The notes under the pieces: generated by a model
Database searches by the model: none
Told to the model about the DNA's origin: nothing
What the model saw: the letters and a program-made list of their open reading frames with translations, nothing else
From: Lactococcus sp. dk101
GTDB lineage: Bacteria; Bacillota; Bacilli; Lactobacillales; Streptococcaceae
Reading direction: 5' to 3'
Assembly: GCF_009601055.1 (NCBI RefSeq)
Contig: NZ_WITI01000004.1
Coordinates: forward strand, 1 to 64,000
DNA: 64,000 nt
Made by a program: the position numbers and the translations under genes
Shown here: one piece after another, positions 49,212 through 58,623 of the stretch
How positions within the stretch are numbered: the stretch's first letter is position 1
Layout of the letters: every line of letters begins with the position of its first letter

Positions 49212-49478
49212 TTATTTCCTATTTTTATCTCTTCGACGTCGCTTGTGTCCTAATTGACCGACTTCGACCCAAGCTTTTGCAGTAACAGCAATTCCAGCCA
49301 AAATCAGTAAAATTTCCAGAATCAAGGTTTGATTCATTACGGCTTGTGAAATTGCAACCGCAAAAATCAGAACGCCAAAGATAACGAAAACAAATACATC
49401 AATGCTTCGGCGAATGTCCTTAGGCATCACAAAGAAATAGACCAATGCCGTCAAAATCAAAAGAATAATATATAACAC
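49212..49478 (-). CDS. DUF3165 family membrane protein
   Basis: The 88-residue protein has three hydrophobic stretches and a very basic tail (HKRRRRDKNRK). The GTG start at 49478 is preceded by GGAGG at proper distance. A longer frame would begin in the TGTCAG palindrome at 49515-49528 without a ribosome site. DUF3165 proteins follow typA in streptococci, which fits here. Function is unknown. Confidence 0.78.
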   Translation of the reverse strand: MLYIILLILTALVYFFVMPKDIRRSIDVFVFVIFGVLIFAVAISQAVMNQTLILEILLILAGIAVTAKAWVEVGQLGHKRRRRDKNRK

Positions 49479-49514
49479 AATGTCCTCCGATTTTTCGTTG
49501 AGTTCGTTATTTTC

Positions 49515-49528
49515 TGTCAGGACTGACA
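49515..49528. repeat. TGTCAGNNCTGACA palindrome (GA centre)
   Basis: It lies just upstream of the DUF3165 gene. Confidence 0.9.
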
Positions 49529-49583
49529 AAAATTTTGCTCCGATGAGAGAAAACTATTGACCGACAATCTGACAAAATGAAAA

Positions 49584-51452
49584 TTAACCTTCAAGTTCCA
49601 TTTCAGCTGCTTTACGTTTCTTGGCAGCTTTTTCACGCATTGATTTGTTCAATTCTTGTTTACGTACACGAATTGATTCAGGTGTAACTTCCATGTATTC
49701 ATCATCATTCAAGAATTCAAGTGATTCTTCAAGTGTCATGATTTTTGGTGCTTTGATGACAACTGTAGAGTCTTTGTTTGATGAACGGACGTTTGTTTGT
49801 TGTTTCATACGTGTGATATTAACAGTGATGTCATTTTCACGTGAGTTTTGTCCAACAATCATTCCTTCATAAACTTCAGTACCTGGGTTGACGAAGATGA
49901 TACCACGTTCTTCAACGTACATGATAGCATAGTGAGTTGCTGTACCTGTGTCAGCACTGACAAGTGCTCCACGGTTACGTCCACCGATATTTACACCGCG
50001 GATATAAGGTTTGTATTGGTCAAATGTGTGGTTCATGATACCATATCCACGAGTCATTGACATGAATTCAGTTGTAAATCCAAGCAATCCACGCGCTGGT
50101 ACAAGGAAGACCAAACGTACTTGTCCGTTTCCTTCGTTAATCATATCAAGCATTTCACCTTTACGTTCTGACAAAGCTTGAATGATTGAACCTTGATATT
50201 CTTCAGGTGTGTCAATTTGAACACGTTCGAATGGTTCACAATTAACGCCATCAATTTCTTTGATGATAACTTCAGGACGTGAAACTTGAAGTTCATAGCC
50301 TTCACGACGCATTGTTTCAATCAAGATAGAAAGGTGGAGTTCACCACGACCAGAAACAGTCCATTTATCTGGAGAATCTGTATTTTCAACACGGAGAGAA
50401 ACGTCAGTTTGCAATTCTTGGTTCAAACGTTCTTCGATTTTACGTGATGTAACAAATTTACCTTCGCGACCTGCGAATGGTGAATTATTTACAAGGAAAG
50501 TCATTTTAAGTGTTGGTTCGTCAATGTGCAAGAGTGGCAATGGTTCAACGTGGTCAGCTGGAGTTACAGTTTCACCAACGAAGATATCTTCCATACCAGA
50601 CATGGCAATCAAATCACCAGCTTTAGCTTCTTGGATTTCTTGACGTTCAAGACCAAAGAAACCAAACATTTTAGTGACACGGAAGTTCTTAGTTGTTCCG
50701 TCAAGTTTAGACAATGCAACGCTGTCACCAACTTTGATTGTTCCACGGAAAACACGACCGATACCAATACGACCAACGAATTCATTGTAGTCCAAAAGTG
50801 AAACTTGGAATTGCAAAGGTTCATCAGAGTTATCAATAGGAGCTGGAATGTGTTCCAAGATTGTGTCAAAAACATTGTTCATTGTGTGTTCTTGATCAGC
50901 AGGATCATCAGACATTGATGATGTACCGTTCAAGGCTGAAGCATAAACAACTGGGAATTCAAGTTGATCTTCGTTGGCACCAAGTTCGATGAACAAGTCC
51001 AAAACTTCGTCAACAACTTCAGCTGCACGAGCAGATGGTTTGTCGATTTTGTTTACAACGACGATTGGAGTCAAGTGTTGTGCCAAAGCTTTTTTCAATA
51101 CAAAACGTGTTTGTGGCATTGTACCTTCGTAAGCATCGACAACAAGAACAACACCGTCAACCATTTTCATGATACGTTCAACTTCTCCACCGAAGTCCGC
51201 GTGACCTGGTGTGTCCAAGATGTTAATACGGTGTCCGTCATATTCAACGGCAGTGTTTTTAGCAAGGATAGTAATCCCACGTTCTTGTTCAAGGGCGTTA
51301 GAGTCCATCGCACGTTCGTTCAATTGTGTACGAGCGTCAAGTGTGTGTGATTGTTTCAAGAGTTCGTCAACCAACGTCGTTTTACCATGGTCGACGTGGG
51401 CAATAATAGCGACGTTTCTTATATCTTCGCGTAATTTAGTCAATTTTATCAT
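49584..51452 (-). CDS. typA: ribosome-associated GTPase TypA/BipA
   Basis: The 622-residue translational GTPase of the EF-G group is linked to ribosome assembly and stress. G motifs are visible: AHVDHGKTT, DTPGHADFGGEV and VVNKIDKPSAR. The elongation-factor-like domains follow (GRGELHLSILIETMRREGYELQVSRP). The C-terminus is the BipA-specific domain with a basic end. A TGTCAGCACTGACA copy (49949-49962) encodes VSADT. Confidence 0.96.
   Translation of the reverse strand: MIKLTKLREDIRNVAIIAHVDHGKTTLVDELLKQSHTLDARTQLNERAMDSNALEQERGITILAKNTAVEYDGHRINILDTPGHADFGGEVERIMKMVDGVVLVVDAYEGTMPQTRFVLKKALAQHLTPIVVVNKIDKPSARAAEVVDEVLDLFIELGANEDQLEFPVVYASALNGTSSMSDDPADQEHTMNNVFDTILEHIPAPIDNSDEPLQFQVSLLDYNEFVGRIGIGRVFRGTIKVGDSVALSKLDGTTKNFRVTKMFGFFGLERQEIQEAKAGDLIAMSGMEDIFVGETVTPADHVEPLPLLHIDEPTLKMTFLVNNSPFAGREGKFVTSRKIEERLNQELQTDVSLRVENTDSPDKWTVSGRGELHLSILIETMRREGYELQVSRPEVIIKEIDGVNCEPFERVQIDTPEEYQGSIIQALSERKGEMLDMINEGNGQVRLVFLVPARGLLGFTTEFMSMTRGYGIMNHTFDQYKPYIRGVNIGGRNRGALVSADTGTATHYAIMYVEERGIIFVNPGTEVYEGMIVGQNSRENDITVNITRMKQQTNVRSSNKDSTVVIKAPKIMTLEESLEFLNDDEYMEVTPESIRVRKQELNKSMREKAAKKRKAAEMELEG
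49949..49962. repeat. TGTCAGNNCTGACA palindrome (CA centre)
   Basis: It is inside typA. Confidence 0.9.
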
Positions 51453-51561
51453 ACCTATTCTTTCAATATATCAGACTTATTATAACACACTTTTTCCAAA
51501 CGTGTTAATGTATGTGTTTGCAAGTGTCAAGAAAGTTTTCTGATTTGTAAAAGCAAGTCAT

Positions 51562-51580
51562 TTGCTAACCCCGTTAGCAA
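51562..51580. promoter_or_regulatory. perfect inverted repeat in the typA/MFS intergenic region
   Basis: TTGCTAAC-CCC-GTTAGCAA lies between the divergent typA and MFS genes. It lacks a T tract, so an operator or RNA hairpin is more likely than a terminator. A second dyad GCCATTTTATAATGGC lies at 51657-51672. Confidence 0.5.
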
Positions 51581-51713
51581 TAAAAAATAGTGAATTATTT
51601 ATTTTATTTTTACCTACATTAAAGATTTATATTTTGATATAATAACCAGTAAAGAGGCCATTTTATAATGGCTCACTCTCATTTTACAAGTCACTCTATC
51701 AGAAAAGGTTCCT

Positions 51714-52877
51714 ATGTCAGCAAAAAAAATATCCCGTTTTCTTATTTTTATCGTTTTTATCATTTATATTAGCCTAGGTCTTCCTGACTCTATCATGGGA
51801 AGTGCTTGGCCTGCCATTCGCCAAAGCTATCATTTTCCTGTGGATATGATTGGGATTTTAGGGGCTATCCAACTTGGCTTTTCATTCTGTTCGACATTGG
51901 TTTATCCAAAACTCGCAAAATACTGGACTTTAGATATTTTCATTCTCTTTAGCACCACCCTTACGGTTTTGGGATTACTGGCTTTAGGACTTGGGGAAAC
52001 ATTTTTCCCGATGTTGCTTTCCTGCGTCCTTTTAGGTTTTGGCCAAGGGTCAGTAGATATTGCCATCAATGACTATTCCGCTAAACATTTTAGCAATAGT
52101 TTGATGAACTTCTTACACGCTTTTTATGGCATTGGTGTAATGGCAAGTTCGTTTATCATGACCTATGCCATTCAAAGTGGAAGCTGGCAACTTGGCGTGT
52201 GGATTATCACGCTTTCCCAATTTGCAATTCTACTTTTGGCATTTGTCACGAGAAATAAATTCAAAGAAAAAGCAGAAATCACAGAAACAGCAACTGAAAG
52301 CACTGAAAAACTTCAGTTGAAGCATTTCTTGCTCCCATCTTTCTATTTTTTCTACGCCTTAGAGCTCATTATTGGTCGCTTTTATTCGAGTTTTGCCGTT
52401 GAAACACTTCATTTTTCCATGGCGACAGGTGCTGCTATCACTTCATTTTATTGGGCGGGATTGACTGTCGGACGTTTTCTTACTGGTTTTACTGCCCGCC
52501 GTTTTTCTCAAAGAAGCATTATTTATAGTCATTTATTCTTGCTTATTTTAGGTAGTTTCCTTTGTTTCATCCCAAGTGAAATTGCCCAATATTTTTCAGG
52601 AAGCCTTTTAGGTCTCGGCTTAGCCCCACTTTATCCGACAGGAATGAAAAAAGCCTATGAACTTTATTCTGGGCCAATCGCACAACGCATCATTTCTTAC
52701 AATATCGCTTTTGCAACGATTGGTATGTTTCTCCTGCCAATTCCACTCGGCTGGATTTTTGAGCAGTTTAGCTTTACATTTTATCCTCTTGTCATTGCCA
52801 TCTTTACAATTTTACTCGGTCTTATTCTGGTCTTGATTTATCAAAAAAAGAAAGTTTCTTCTATCAAATCAATTTAA
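51714..52877 (+). CDS. MFS transporter, FHS/FucP-like
   Basis: The 387-residue carrier has twelve predicted helices. Its start (SLGLPDSIMGSAWPAIRQSYHFPVDMIG) and the segment VLLGFGQGSVDIAINDYSAKHFS resemble the fucose/hexuronate-type subfamily, including the pattern LHAFYGIGVMASSF. A sugar substrate is plausible given glucokinase downstream, but drug export cannot be excluded. The start follows AAAAGGTTCCT. Confidence 0.8.
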   Translation: MSAKKISRFLIFIVFIIYISLGLPDSIMGSAWPAIRQSYHFPVDMIGILGAIQLGFSFCSTLVYPKLAKYWTLDIFILFSTTLTVLGLLALGLGETFFPMLLSCVLLGFGQGSVDIAINDYSAKHFSNSLMNFLHAFYGIGVMASSFIMTYAIQSGSWQLGVWIITLSQFAILLLAFVTRNKFKEKAEITETATESTEKLQLKHFLLPSFYFFYALELIIGRFYSSFAVETLHFSMATGAAITSFYWAGLTVGRFLTGFTARRFSQRSIIYSHLFLLILGSFLCFIPSEIAQYFSGSLLGLGLAPLYPTGMKKAYELYSGPIAQRIISYNIAFATIGMFLLPIPLGWIFEQFSFTFYPLVIAIFTILLGLILVLIYQKKKVSSIKSI

Positions 52878-52927
52878 ATCATATGCCTTCACTTGATTAC
52901 CGCTTTCAAATGCGGTAAAATATAATA

Positions 52928-53146
52928 ATGAAAACTCTTTATGATGTCCAAGAATGGTTCAAAAAATTTGGTTATATCAATCTTGCACCTAACCGGCTCG
53001 ATGCAATTTATTTTATGAAACAAGAATTAGCATATATGGTTTCGGCTGGATTGATTGATAAAAGTAACCATGAATATCTTACTGTACGCCTCATCTTGCA
53101 ACGTGAAGAGCGTTTTGAAAACGAAAAACTAGGAGAAAAACTCTAA
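52928..53146 (+). CDS. yqgQ: YqgQ family (DUF910) protein
   Basis: The 72-residue small helical protein (MKTLYDVQEWFKKFGYINLAPNRLDAIYFMKQEL) is found next to glucokinase in many Firmicutes. The stop and the glucokinase start overlap (TAATG), so translation is coupled. Function is unknown. Confidence 0.9.
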   Translation: MKTLYDVQEWFKKFGYINLAPNRLDAIYFMKQELAYMVSAGLIDKSNHEYLTVRLILQREERFENEKLGEKL

Positions 53147-54117
53147 TGGCTAACAAAATTATCGGTATCGACCTCGGTGGTACTTCAATCAAATTCGGGA
53201 TTTTAACACTCGAAGGCGAAGTTCAAGATAAATGGTCAATTCCAACAAACATTCTTGAAGATGGTAAACACATTGTCCCAGATATCATTGCTTCTATCAA
53301 CCACCGTATCGACCTCTATAAACTCGATAAATCAGATTTTGTTGGTATCGGAATGGGAACTCCCGGCACTGTAAACATTGAAAAAGGAACAGTCAAAGCT
53401 GCTTTCAACTTGAACTGGGAAAATACGCAAGAAGTTGGGCCTGTCATTGCTAAAGCAGTTGGCTTGCCATTCGTACTTGACAACGACGCCAATGTTGCTG
53501 CCCTTGGTGAAGCTTGGGTTGGTGCAGGAGAAAACAATCCAGATGTTGTCTTCATTACCTTGGGAACTGGTGTTGGTGGCGGAATTATTTCTGCTGGTAA
53601 CCTCATCCACGGTGTTGCTGGTGCTGCTGGCGAAATCGGACACATTTGCGTTGAACCCCATGATGGTTTTGCCTGCACATGTGGCAACTTCGGTTGCTTG
53701 GAAACTTTGACTTCTGCAACAGGAATTGTACGTTTGGCAAACAAATTTGCTGAAGAATATGAAGGTGTTTCTGATATCAAAGCCGCTATTGATAATGGCG
53801 ATATGGTTACTTCAAAAGACATCTTTGTAGCTGCTGAAGCTGGCGACAGTTTTGCTTTAACAGTCGTTGACAAATTTGCTTACTATCTTGGATTTGCTTG
53901 TGCTAACCTTGGTTCAACACTTAATCCTGACTCAATCGTAATCGGTGGTGGTGTTTCTGCCGCTGGTGAATTCTTGCGTGAAAAAGTTGAAGCTTACTTC
54001 AAAAAATATGCTTTTTCAACTGTACGCAATACAACAAAAATTAAACTTGCCGTTCTCGGAAACGATGCCGGAATTATCGGTGCTGCAAGCCTTGCCCTGA
54101 AATTTAAAGGAGAATAA
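53146..54117 (+). CDS. glk: glucokinase, ROK family
   Basis: The 323-residue cytoplasmic kinase phosphorylates glucose that enters outside the PTS. It has the ATP site GIDLGGTSIKFGIL, the sugar-site FVLDNDANVAALGEAW, GTGVGGGIISAGNLIHG, and the ROK zinc motif CTCGNFGCLE. AGGAGAAAAACTC precedes the start inside yqgQ. Confidence 0.95.
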   Translation: MANKIIGIDLGGTSIKFGILTLEGEVQDKWSIPTNILEDGKHIVPDIIASINHRIDLYKLDKSDFVGIGMGTPGTVNIEKGTVKAAFNLNWENTQEVGPVIAKAVGLPFVLDNDANVAALGEAWVGAGENNPDVVFITLGTGVGGGIISAGNLIHGVAGAAGEIGHICVEPHDGFACTCGNFGCLETLTSATGIVRLANKFAEEYEGVSDIKAAIDNGDMVTSKDIFVAAEAGDSFALTVVDKFAYYLGFACANLGSTLNPDSIVIGGGVSAAGEFLREKVEAYFKKYAFSTVRNTTKIKLAVLGNDAGIIGAASLALKFKGE

Positions 54118-54123
54118 TTAAGA

Positions 54124-54519
54124 ATGCCAAATTATATTTACTGGATCATTGACGTCATCATCATTTTAGCGATTATCGCCATGCTGTTTTATCCACGTTG
54201 GAACTTGCGACGTAATGCGAAAGTCATTGATAATGAAGAATTCAATCGGTTGATGTCAAGTTCACAGGTCATTGACATTCGTGAAGCAAATCAATACCGT
54301 ATCAAACACATTTTGGGTGCGCGTAACATTGCAGCTGCTCAAATCGAGGCAAGCCTAAATGCCATCAGTACGCATAAACCAGTTTTGATTTATGAAAATG
54401 CGAAACCTATCGCAGCTTCAAAAGTTTCAAAACAACTCAAAAAAGCTGGCGTTCCAGAAATTTACGTACTTAAAAACGGCCTCAATGGTTGGGACGGAAA
54501 AGTTAAAGAAAGACTTTAA
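54124..54519 (+). CDS. membrane-anchored rhodanese-like protein
   Basis: The 131-residue protein has one N-terminal helix (about 4-22) and a rhodanese fold (VIDIREANQYRIKHILGARNIAAAQIEA, then VLKNGLNGWDG). The catalytic loop reads LIYENAKPIAASK and lacks the usual cysteine, so sulfur transfer is unlikely. It follows glk by six bases and completes the yqgQ-glk-rhodanese operon common in lactococci and streptococci. Confidence 0.85.
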   Translation: MPNYIYWIIDVIIILAIIAMLFYPRWNLRRNAKVIDNEEFNRLMSSSQVIDIREANQYRIKHILGARNIAAAQIEASLNAISTHKPVLIYENAKPIAASKVSKQLKKAGVPEIYVLKNGLNGWDGKVKERL

Positions 54520-54525
54520 GACAAA

Positions 54526-54557
54526 ATAAAAAAAGTGGCTGAGCCACTTTTTTTTAT
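54526..54557. terminator. bidirectional terminator, rhodanese gene / dps
   Basis: AAAAAAAGTGGC-TGA-GCCACTTTTTTT hairpin between convergent genes. Confidence 0.9.
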
Positions 54558-55003
54558 TCTCCTAATTCTGCTTCAATCATCCAGATGGTTTTTTCGATGT
54601 CGCCAAGCGCGCCTGTGTAGAGGTCCGCTGTCACTTCATCATCATTTTCATCCGCAACTGCAATGCCTTCTTTGAAATGTTCAGCAAGGTACTTATATGC
54701 TTCTTTCAATTCTTCAAGACGTTGGCTGATGGTTTTATTCCATGTTGCTGGCTCTAAGTTAATTTTTGAGGTCTCATCAAACTCTTTCAAAGTTGAAACT
54801 GGTGAACCACCGATTGTGATTAAACGTTCAGCGAATTCATCTTGAAGGTTGTACAAATCGTCCAAAAATTTATCCATTGTAGGATGTAAATTTAAAAAAC
54901 CAGGGCCACGCAAATACCAGTGGATTTGGTGAACTAAAGCTGCTGCTTTTGCTAAATCAGCAACAGACTGGTTTAAAATACTGCTTGTGTTTACGTTTGA
55001 CAT
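54554..55003 (-). CDS. dps: Dps-family ferritin-like protein
   Basis: The 149-residue protein forms twelve-subunit iron-storing shells that protect DNA against peroxide damage. It shows the Dps ferroxidase segment LVHQIHWYLRGPGFLNLHPTMDKFLDDLYNLQDEFAERL and a C-terminal helix ending TIWMIEAELGE. The start follows AAAAGGAGAAAACAT. It is monocistronic. Confidence 0.92.
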   Translation of the reverse strand: MSNVNTSSILNQSVADLAKAAALVHQIHWYLRGPGFLNLHPTMDKFLDDLYNLQDEFAERLITIGGSPVSTLKEFDETSKINLEPATWNKTISQRLEELKEAYKYLAEHFKEGIAVADENDDEVTADLYTGALGDIEKTIWMIEAELGE

Positions 55004-55123
55004 ATGTTTTCTCCTTTTAATATTAATTTCTACTCTATCTCTATTATAATGCTTTCAAACAAAAAATCCAAATAATTTCCTGCACTCTTGCAACAAATCT
55101 TCGTTTTTTTCGTATTAAATAAT

Positions 55124-55732
55124 ATGATAACTTTTTTTACTTTTTGTCTCTTTGGAATGATTGGCCTACACGTTTATTTGTCTATTGAGCATGGCATTTT
55201 TCGAGCTTCAGAACTGCTTCCAATGAACAGTCACAATCCTTTTGATTTTCGAGAATTGTTCAAATCGTTCCATTCTGATGCGATTTATCTCTGTGCTAGT
55301 TTATTCAGCGGTCTAATTTATTATGGCTTCATTTGTGAGGCTTTAACCTTACCAATCAGTTTGACTTTGGGAGCCAGTCTTATTCTATCCGTTTATGATT
55401 TTAAAAGTCATCAATTTCCAGTTTTCTTGTGGCTCTTTTTTGCAGTTATTTTAGCCATTTTTTATCCTGTCCCAGTTACTTTTTGGGCTTGGTTCATCTT
55501 GGCCATTTTGGCTGAAATTTTTCCATTAAAGATAGGAGCGGGAGATTTTTTATATCTGGCACTTGTCTCTTTTTCCATGTCCTTTATCCAATCCGTTTGG
55601 CTCATCCAATTTGCTTCGCTATTTGGAATTATAGGCTTTATTTTTGGAAAGGAGAAAGAAATTGCCTTTGTCCCTTATCTGACTATTGGATATCTAATGA
55701 CGCTTCTATTGGTCCAAAATCACTTACTGTAA
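55124..55732 (+). CDS. comC: type IV prepilin peptidase ComC/PilD-like
   Basis: The 202-residue, very hydrophobic protein has the two aspartates of the GXGD membrane protease family, in [11 protein letters not shown] and [12 protein letters not shown]. ComC trims competence pseudopilin (ComGC) precursors. The cytoplasmic loop near the N-terminus has no cysteine pair, unlike most PilD enzymes. Start 55124 aligns with relatives but has no ribosome site, and a TTG 12 codons upstream is possible. Its last 50 bp overlap the end of dinB on the other strand. Whether it is functional is uncertain. Confidence 0.75.
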   Translation: MITFFTFCLFGMIGLHVYLSIEHGIFRASELLPMNSHNPFDFRELFKSFHSDAIYLCASLFSGLIYYGFICEALTLPISLTLGASLILSVYDFKSHQFPVFLWLFFAVILAIFYPVPVTFWAWFILAILAEIFPLKIGAGDFLYLALVSFSMSFIQSVWLIQFASLFGIIGFIFGKEKEIAFVPYLTIGYLMTLLLVQNHLL

Positions 55733-56777
55733 GTCCAAGCAAGCGAACGCCACGTTTTTCATCAAAATCAATGTCTTCAAAAATTTGACGGGCCGTTTCG
55801 CTCAGCGCTTCTTTTTCCCAGATGTTTTCTGATTTTGTTGTTCGTTTGGTAAATGTTGAAAAATCAGAGTAGCGCAATTTTATGGTAATCACGTGACCTT
55901 TCAAATCGTATTTTTTTAGGACATCCGATACTTTTTCTGATAATTTATCCAGTTCACCTTTGACATCATCTTGAAAATAGAGCAGTTTTCCGTAGGTTCT
56001 TTCCTTACTGACTGATTTTCTTTCACGCGTTGATTTCACTTGTGATTGATGAATGCCATTGGCTTTCAGATATAATTCCCAGCCGTAAACGCCAAAACGT
56101 TCAGCAATAACGAGTGGATCTGCCTCTTGCAAATCCTTTCCCGTCATAATTCCCATGTCGTTGAGTTTAGGAAGTGTCGCTTTACCCACACCGTGAAATT
56201 TCCCTACAGGAAGTTCTGCCAAAAATGTTTTCGCGTCTTCTGGCATAATGACTGTCAAACCATGTGGTTTTTGATAGTCGGAGGCAATCTTTGCGAGGAA
56301 TTTATTATATGAAACACCTGCTGAACAAGTCAAGTTAAGCTCGACAAAAATATCATGTTGAATAAGTTTGGCAATTTTTATGGCGGAACTTGAATGAATT
56401 TTATTCTCTGTCACATCCAGATAGGCCTCATCAATAGACGCTCGTTCAACTTGATCCGTATAACGCAAAAATATTTCCTGAACTTGTTTTGAGACCGCAG
56501 TATATTTTTCATAATTTCCTGGGATAAAAACAGCTTGCGGACATTTTTCATAAGCTTCTTGAGCGCTCATTGCTGAATGAATACCAAAACTTCTTGCTTC
56601 GTATGAGCAAGTTGAAACAACCCCTCGCCCACCCGTTTGAAGGGGGCTTTTGGCAATGACAACTGGTTTACCTTTAAGTGCTGGATTGTCCCTCACTTCG
56701 ACTGAAGCAAAAAAGGCATCCATATCAATGTGCAAAATTTTTCGGGAGGTATCATTGATTAAGGGAAAAGATAACAT
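55683..56777 (-). CDS. dinB: DNA polymerase IV
   Basis: The 364-residue Y-family translesion polymerase has [15 protein letters not shown] with the first catalytic Asp pair, [15 protein letters not shown] and [14 protein letters not shown] with the second acidic pair. HhH segments follow ([23 protein letters not shown]) and the little-finger domain ends the protein. Start 56777 is preceded by AAAGGA; a longer frame runs into the upstream small gene. It is probably damage-inducible, with hdiR upstream on the same strand. Confidence 0.94.
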   Translation of the reverse strand: MLSFPLINDTSRKILHIDMDAFFASVEVRDNPALKGKPVVIAKSPLQTGGRGVVSTCSYEARSFGIHSAMSAQEAYEKCPQAVFIPGNYEKYTAVSKQVQEIFLRYTDQVERASIDEAYLDVTENKIHSSSAIKIAKLIQHDIFVELNLTCSAGVSYNKFLAKIASDYQKPHGLTVIMPEDAKTFLAELPVGKFHGVGKATLPKLNDMGIMTGKDLQEADPLVIAERFGVYGWELYLKANGIHQSQVKSTRERKSVSKERTYGKLLYFQDDVKGELDKLSEKVSDVLKKYDLKGHVITIKLRYSDFSTFTKRTTKSENIWEKEALSETARQIFEDIDFDEKRGVRLLGLTVSDFGPIEASLDIQ

Positions 56778-56796
56778 GGTTTGTCCTTTCCGTTTG

Positions 56797-56988
56797 TCAT
56801 GCTGAGCTTTTCTCAGTTTGTACGGATTTGTCAGTACTGACAAGAGACAATGGGATTATTTTGATGACTGACAGTTCTTCTTTGGTCAACTTTTTTTCTA
56901 AGAAAATAAATAGTTCATAGGCTGTCGCAAACAACAGACCAATGCCAAATATTGAAAAGACTTGCTCGTAATTTTGAAACATTTCCAT
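56797..56988 (-). CDS. small single-helix membrane protein between hdiR and dinB
   Basis: The 63-residue protein has one hydrophobic segment ([21 protein letters not shown]) and a charged tail. The start at 56988 lies six bases after GGAG; neighbouring ATGs are possible. It is 20 bp after hdiR and 20 bp before dinB, so all three are probably cotranscribed. A TGTCAGTACTGACA copy near the end encodes VSTDK. No family is recognised. Confidence 0.65.
   Translation of the reverse strand: MEMFQNYEQVFSIFGIGLLFATAYELFIFLEKKLTKEELSVIKIIPLSLVSTDKSVQTEKSSA
56829..56842. repeat. TGTCAGNNCTGACA palindrome (TA centre)
   Basis: It is inside the small gene upstream of dinB. Confidence 0.9.
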
Positions 56989-57009
56989 TCTCATCTCCGT
57001 TTATTCTTG

Positions 57010-57786
57010 TTAATCCTCTATCTGTTCATCTTCAATTTCGGTAAAATTATCTACCACAGGCCCAATAATTCTAAAGTTATCTTCTTCCCCCAAATAAAAA
57101 TCTTGATATTTGGGATTAAGAGAGTGAATTCTAAATTTTTGACCTTCTTGGAAAACTTGCTTGATGTACAGTTGTTCTTCGCCAAGATCTCCTTCAGAAA
57201 TAGCATAAATTTGACCATCGCGATCAAAACCTGTCTTAAGGAATGTTGCGATAGAAAAATTAGGAAAATCAGGCTCCATCGACTCCCCTTTGATGCGTGC
57301 TGCACCATCATAACGAGAAAGTCGTTCAGCTGTGTAGGCTTTATATTTTTCACCTGTATTGGTTACCGAATTTCCGTAACCGGCAGAAAGCTGCTCATCT
57401 TCAACAACTGCATAATTAAGTTGCTTGCGTTTGTAGGTTTTGAGTTGGATGATTTTGCTTGCTTGCGTAATTGGTACTTTTGCTGTCGCTTTTTGACTTA
57501 AGAACTGTGCAAAATCTAGTAATTCTGACTTTTCTTGACTCGCTAATGTTCGAAAAATATCAATCAAACCTGTTTCCGCATTCGTTATATCATCTTTTTC
57601 GATAATTTTTCGCACGGGAATTTGATAAATATCCGACAGTTTTTCCAATAATTCAAGCGTTGGATTGCTCTTTTTTTGCTCCCATGAAACATAGCTACTT
57701 TGCTTAATTCCTAGTTTTTCTGAGAGTTCTGACTGTGTGAGATTTGCAGAAATACGGAGTTTTTTTATATTTTCGCCAAAGTTCAT
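57010..57786 (-). CDS. hdiR: HdiR-type LexA-like repressor
   Basis: The 258-residue protein has an N-terminal HTH-XRE domain (LRISANLTQSELSEKLGIKQSSYVSWEQKKSNP) and a C-terminal S24 self-cleavage domain. The cleavage-site Ala-Gly is in QLSAGYGNS, the nucleophilic Ser in IKGESMEPDFPN, and the Lys in EEQLYIKQVF. HdiR of L. lactis is cleaved after DNA damage and heat and derepresses damage genes. Start 57786 follows AAGGAG. The neighbouring dinB fits this role. Confidence 0.92.
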   Translation of the reverse strand: MNFGENIKKLRISANLTQSELSEKLGIKQSSYVSWEQKKSNPTLELLEKLSDIYQIPVRKIIEKDDITNAETGLIDIFRTLASQEKSELLDFAQFLSQKATAKVPITQASKIIQLKTYKRKQLNYAVVEDEQLSAGYGNSVTNTGEKYKAYTAERLSRYDGAARIKGESMEPDFPNFSIATFLKTGFDRDGQIYAISEGDLGEEQLYIKQVFQEGQKFRIHSLNPKYQDFYLGEEDNFRIIGPVVDNFTEIEDEQIED

Positions 57787-57813
57787 CGTCTGCTCCTTAT
57801 CGTGTTTTTCTAT

Positions 57814-57843
57814 ATTATAGTATATTATTATCTGTTTTGTCAA
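57814..57843 (-). promoter_or_regulatory. hdiR promoter with AT-rich dyad
   Basis: TTGACA (57838-57843), 18 bp, TATAAT (57814-57819). The -10 region is embedded in an imperfect dyad ATAATATACTATAATATA, a candidate autoregulatory operator. Confidence 0.7.
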
Positions 57844-57854
57844 TTTTTTCATTT

Positions 57855-57868
57855 TGTCAGAGCTGACA
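57855..57868. repeat. TGTCAGNNCTGACA palindrome (AG centre)
   Basis: It lies just upstream of the hdiR promoter. Confidence 0.9.
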
Positions 57869-57876
57869 AAAAAATA

Positions 57877-57909
57877 AAAGGACTTAAGTTAAAGTTAAGC
57901 CTTTTCATT
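57877..57909 (-). terminator. terminator of the bacteriocin cluster
   Basis: The imperfect hairpin AAAAGGCTTAA/TTAAGTCCTTTT with an A/T-rich tail lies between the ABC ATPase gene and hdiR. Confidence 0.65.
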
Positions 57910-58001
57910 TATACTTATTTTACTCCCTAAATAATTTCTTCATAACCCCTTTGTTGAATATCTCCCCTGATATTCAACTTTTTTTATTTTCACGTGCTTG
58001 C

Positions 58002-58622
58002 TTATAAATTGACCAATTCATTCATGCGTTCCCAAACATAAGGGGTGTGTGTTGCGATGATGATTGTCTTATCCTTATCCAAAAGTCCCAGTATCAACTC
58101 AATCACTTCTTTCCCATTGGCCGAGTCCAGTGAAGCCGTCGGCTCATCTGCCAAAATAAGCGGTGGATTTTTTATCATGACTTTGGCTATTGCCACACGC
58201 TGTGCCTCTCCACCCGATAATGAGTAGATTTTTCGCTTCAAATCTGGCGCTAAATTTACCTTTTCTAAGGTTTGAATCATTATCTTTTTTTGTTCAGATT
58301 TTTTGATTTTCTTGCCCACAAAAGCAAGTGCTAGATTTTGCTCAATCGTTTCATTATCAATCAAACCATAATTTTGAAATAAGTAACCCACGATATCTCT
58401 AAAATAAAGTTGCTCTTTGATGTCTTTGAGTTTTCTATCTCCAATCAAAATCTCGCCTACGTCTGATTTTTCAAGCTTTCCGATAATGTTTAAAAGCGTC
58501 GTTTTGCCTGATCCAGAAGCACCCACTAAGCCATATGCTTTTCCCGCCTCAAATTCATGAGAAAAATTGTTCAAAATTTCATGTTCTCCAAATTTTTTAC
58601 TGATATTTTTTAATGTTATCAT
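58002..58622 (-). CDS. bacteriocin-type ABC transporter ATP-binding protein
   Basis: The 206-residue ATPase has Walker A GASGSGKTT, signature LSGGEAQRVAIAKVM and Walker B LILADEPTASLDS. The length and the ending VWERMNELVNL fit the ATPase subgroup linked with lactococcin 972-like bacteriocins. Its start lies one base after the permease stop codon. It probably powers the DUF1430-type permease, giving producer immunity or export. Confidence 0.9.
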   Translation of the reverse strand: MITLKNISKKFGEHEILNNFSHEFEAGKAYGLVGASGSGKTTLLNIIGKLEKSDVGEILIGDRKLKDIKEQLYFRDIVGYLFQNYGLIDNETIEQNLALAFVGKKIKKSEQKKIMIQTLEKVNLAPDLKRKIYSLSGGEAQRVAIAKVMIKNPPLILADEPTASLDSANGKEVIELILGLLDKDKTIIIATHTPYVWERMNELVNL

Positions 58623-58623
58623 G

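Noticed and set aside
53316-53873. 185-codon open frame opposite glk
   Set aside because: It is a shadow of glk with no ribosome site or family match.
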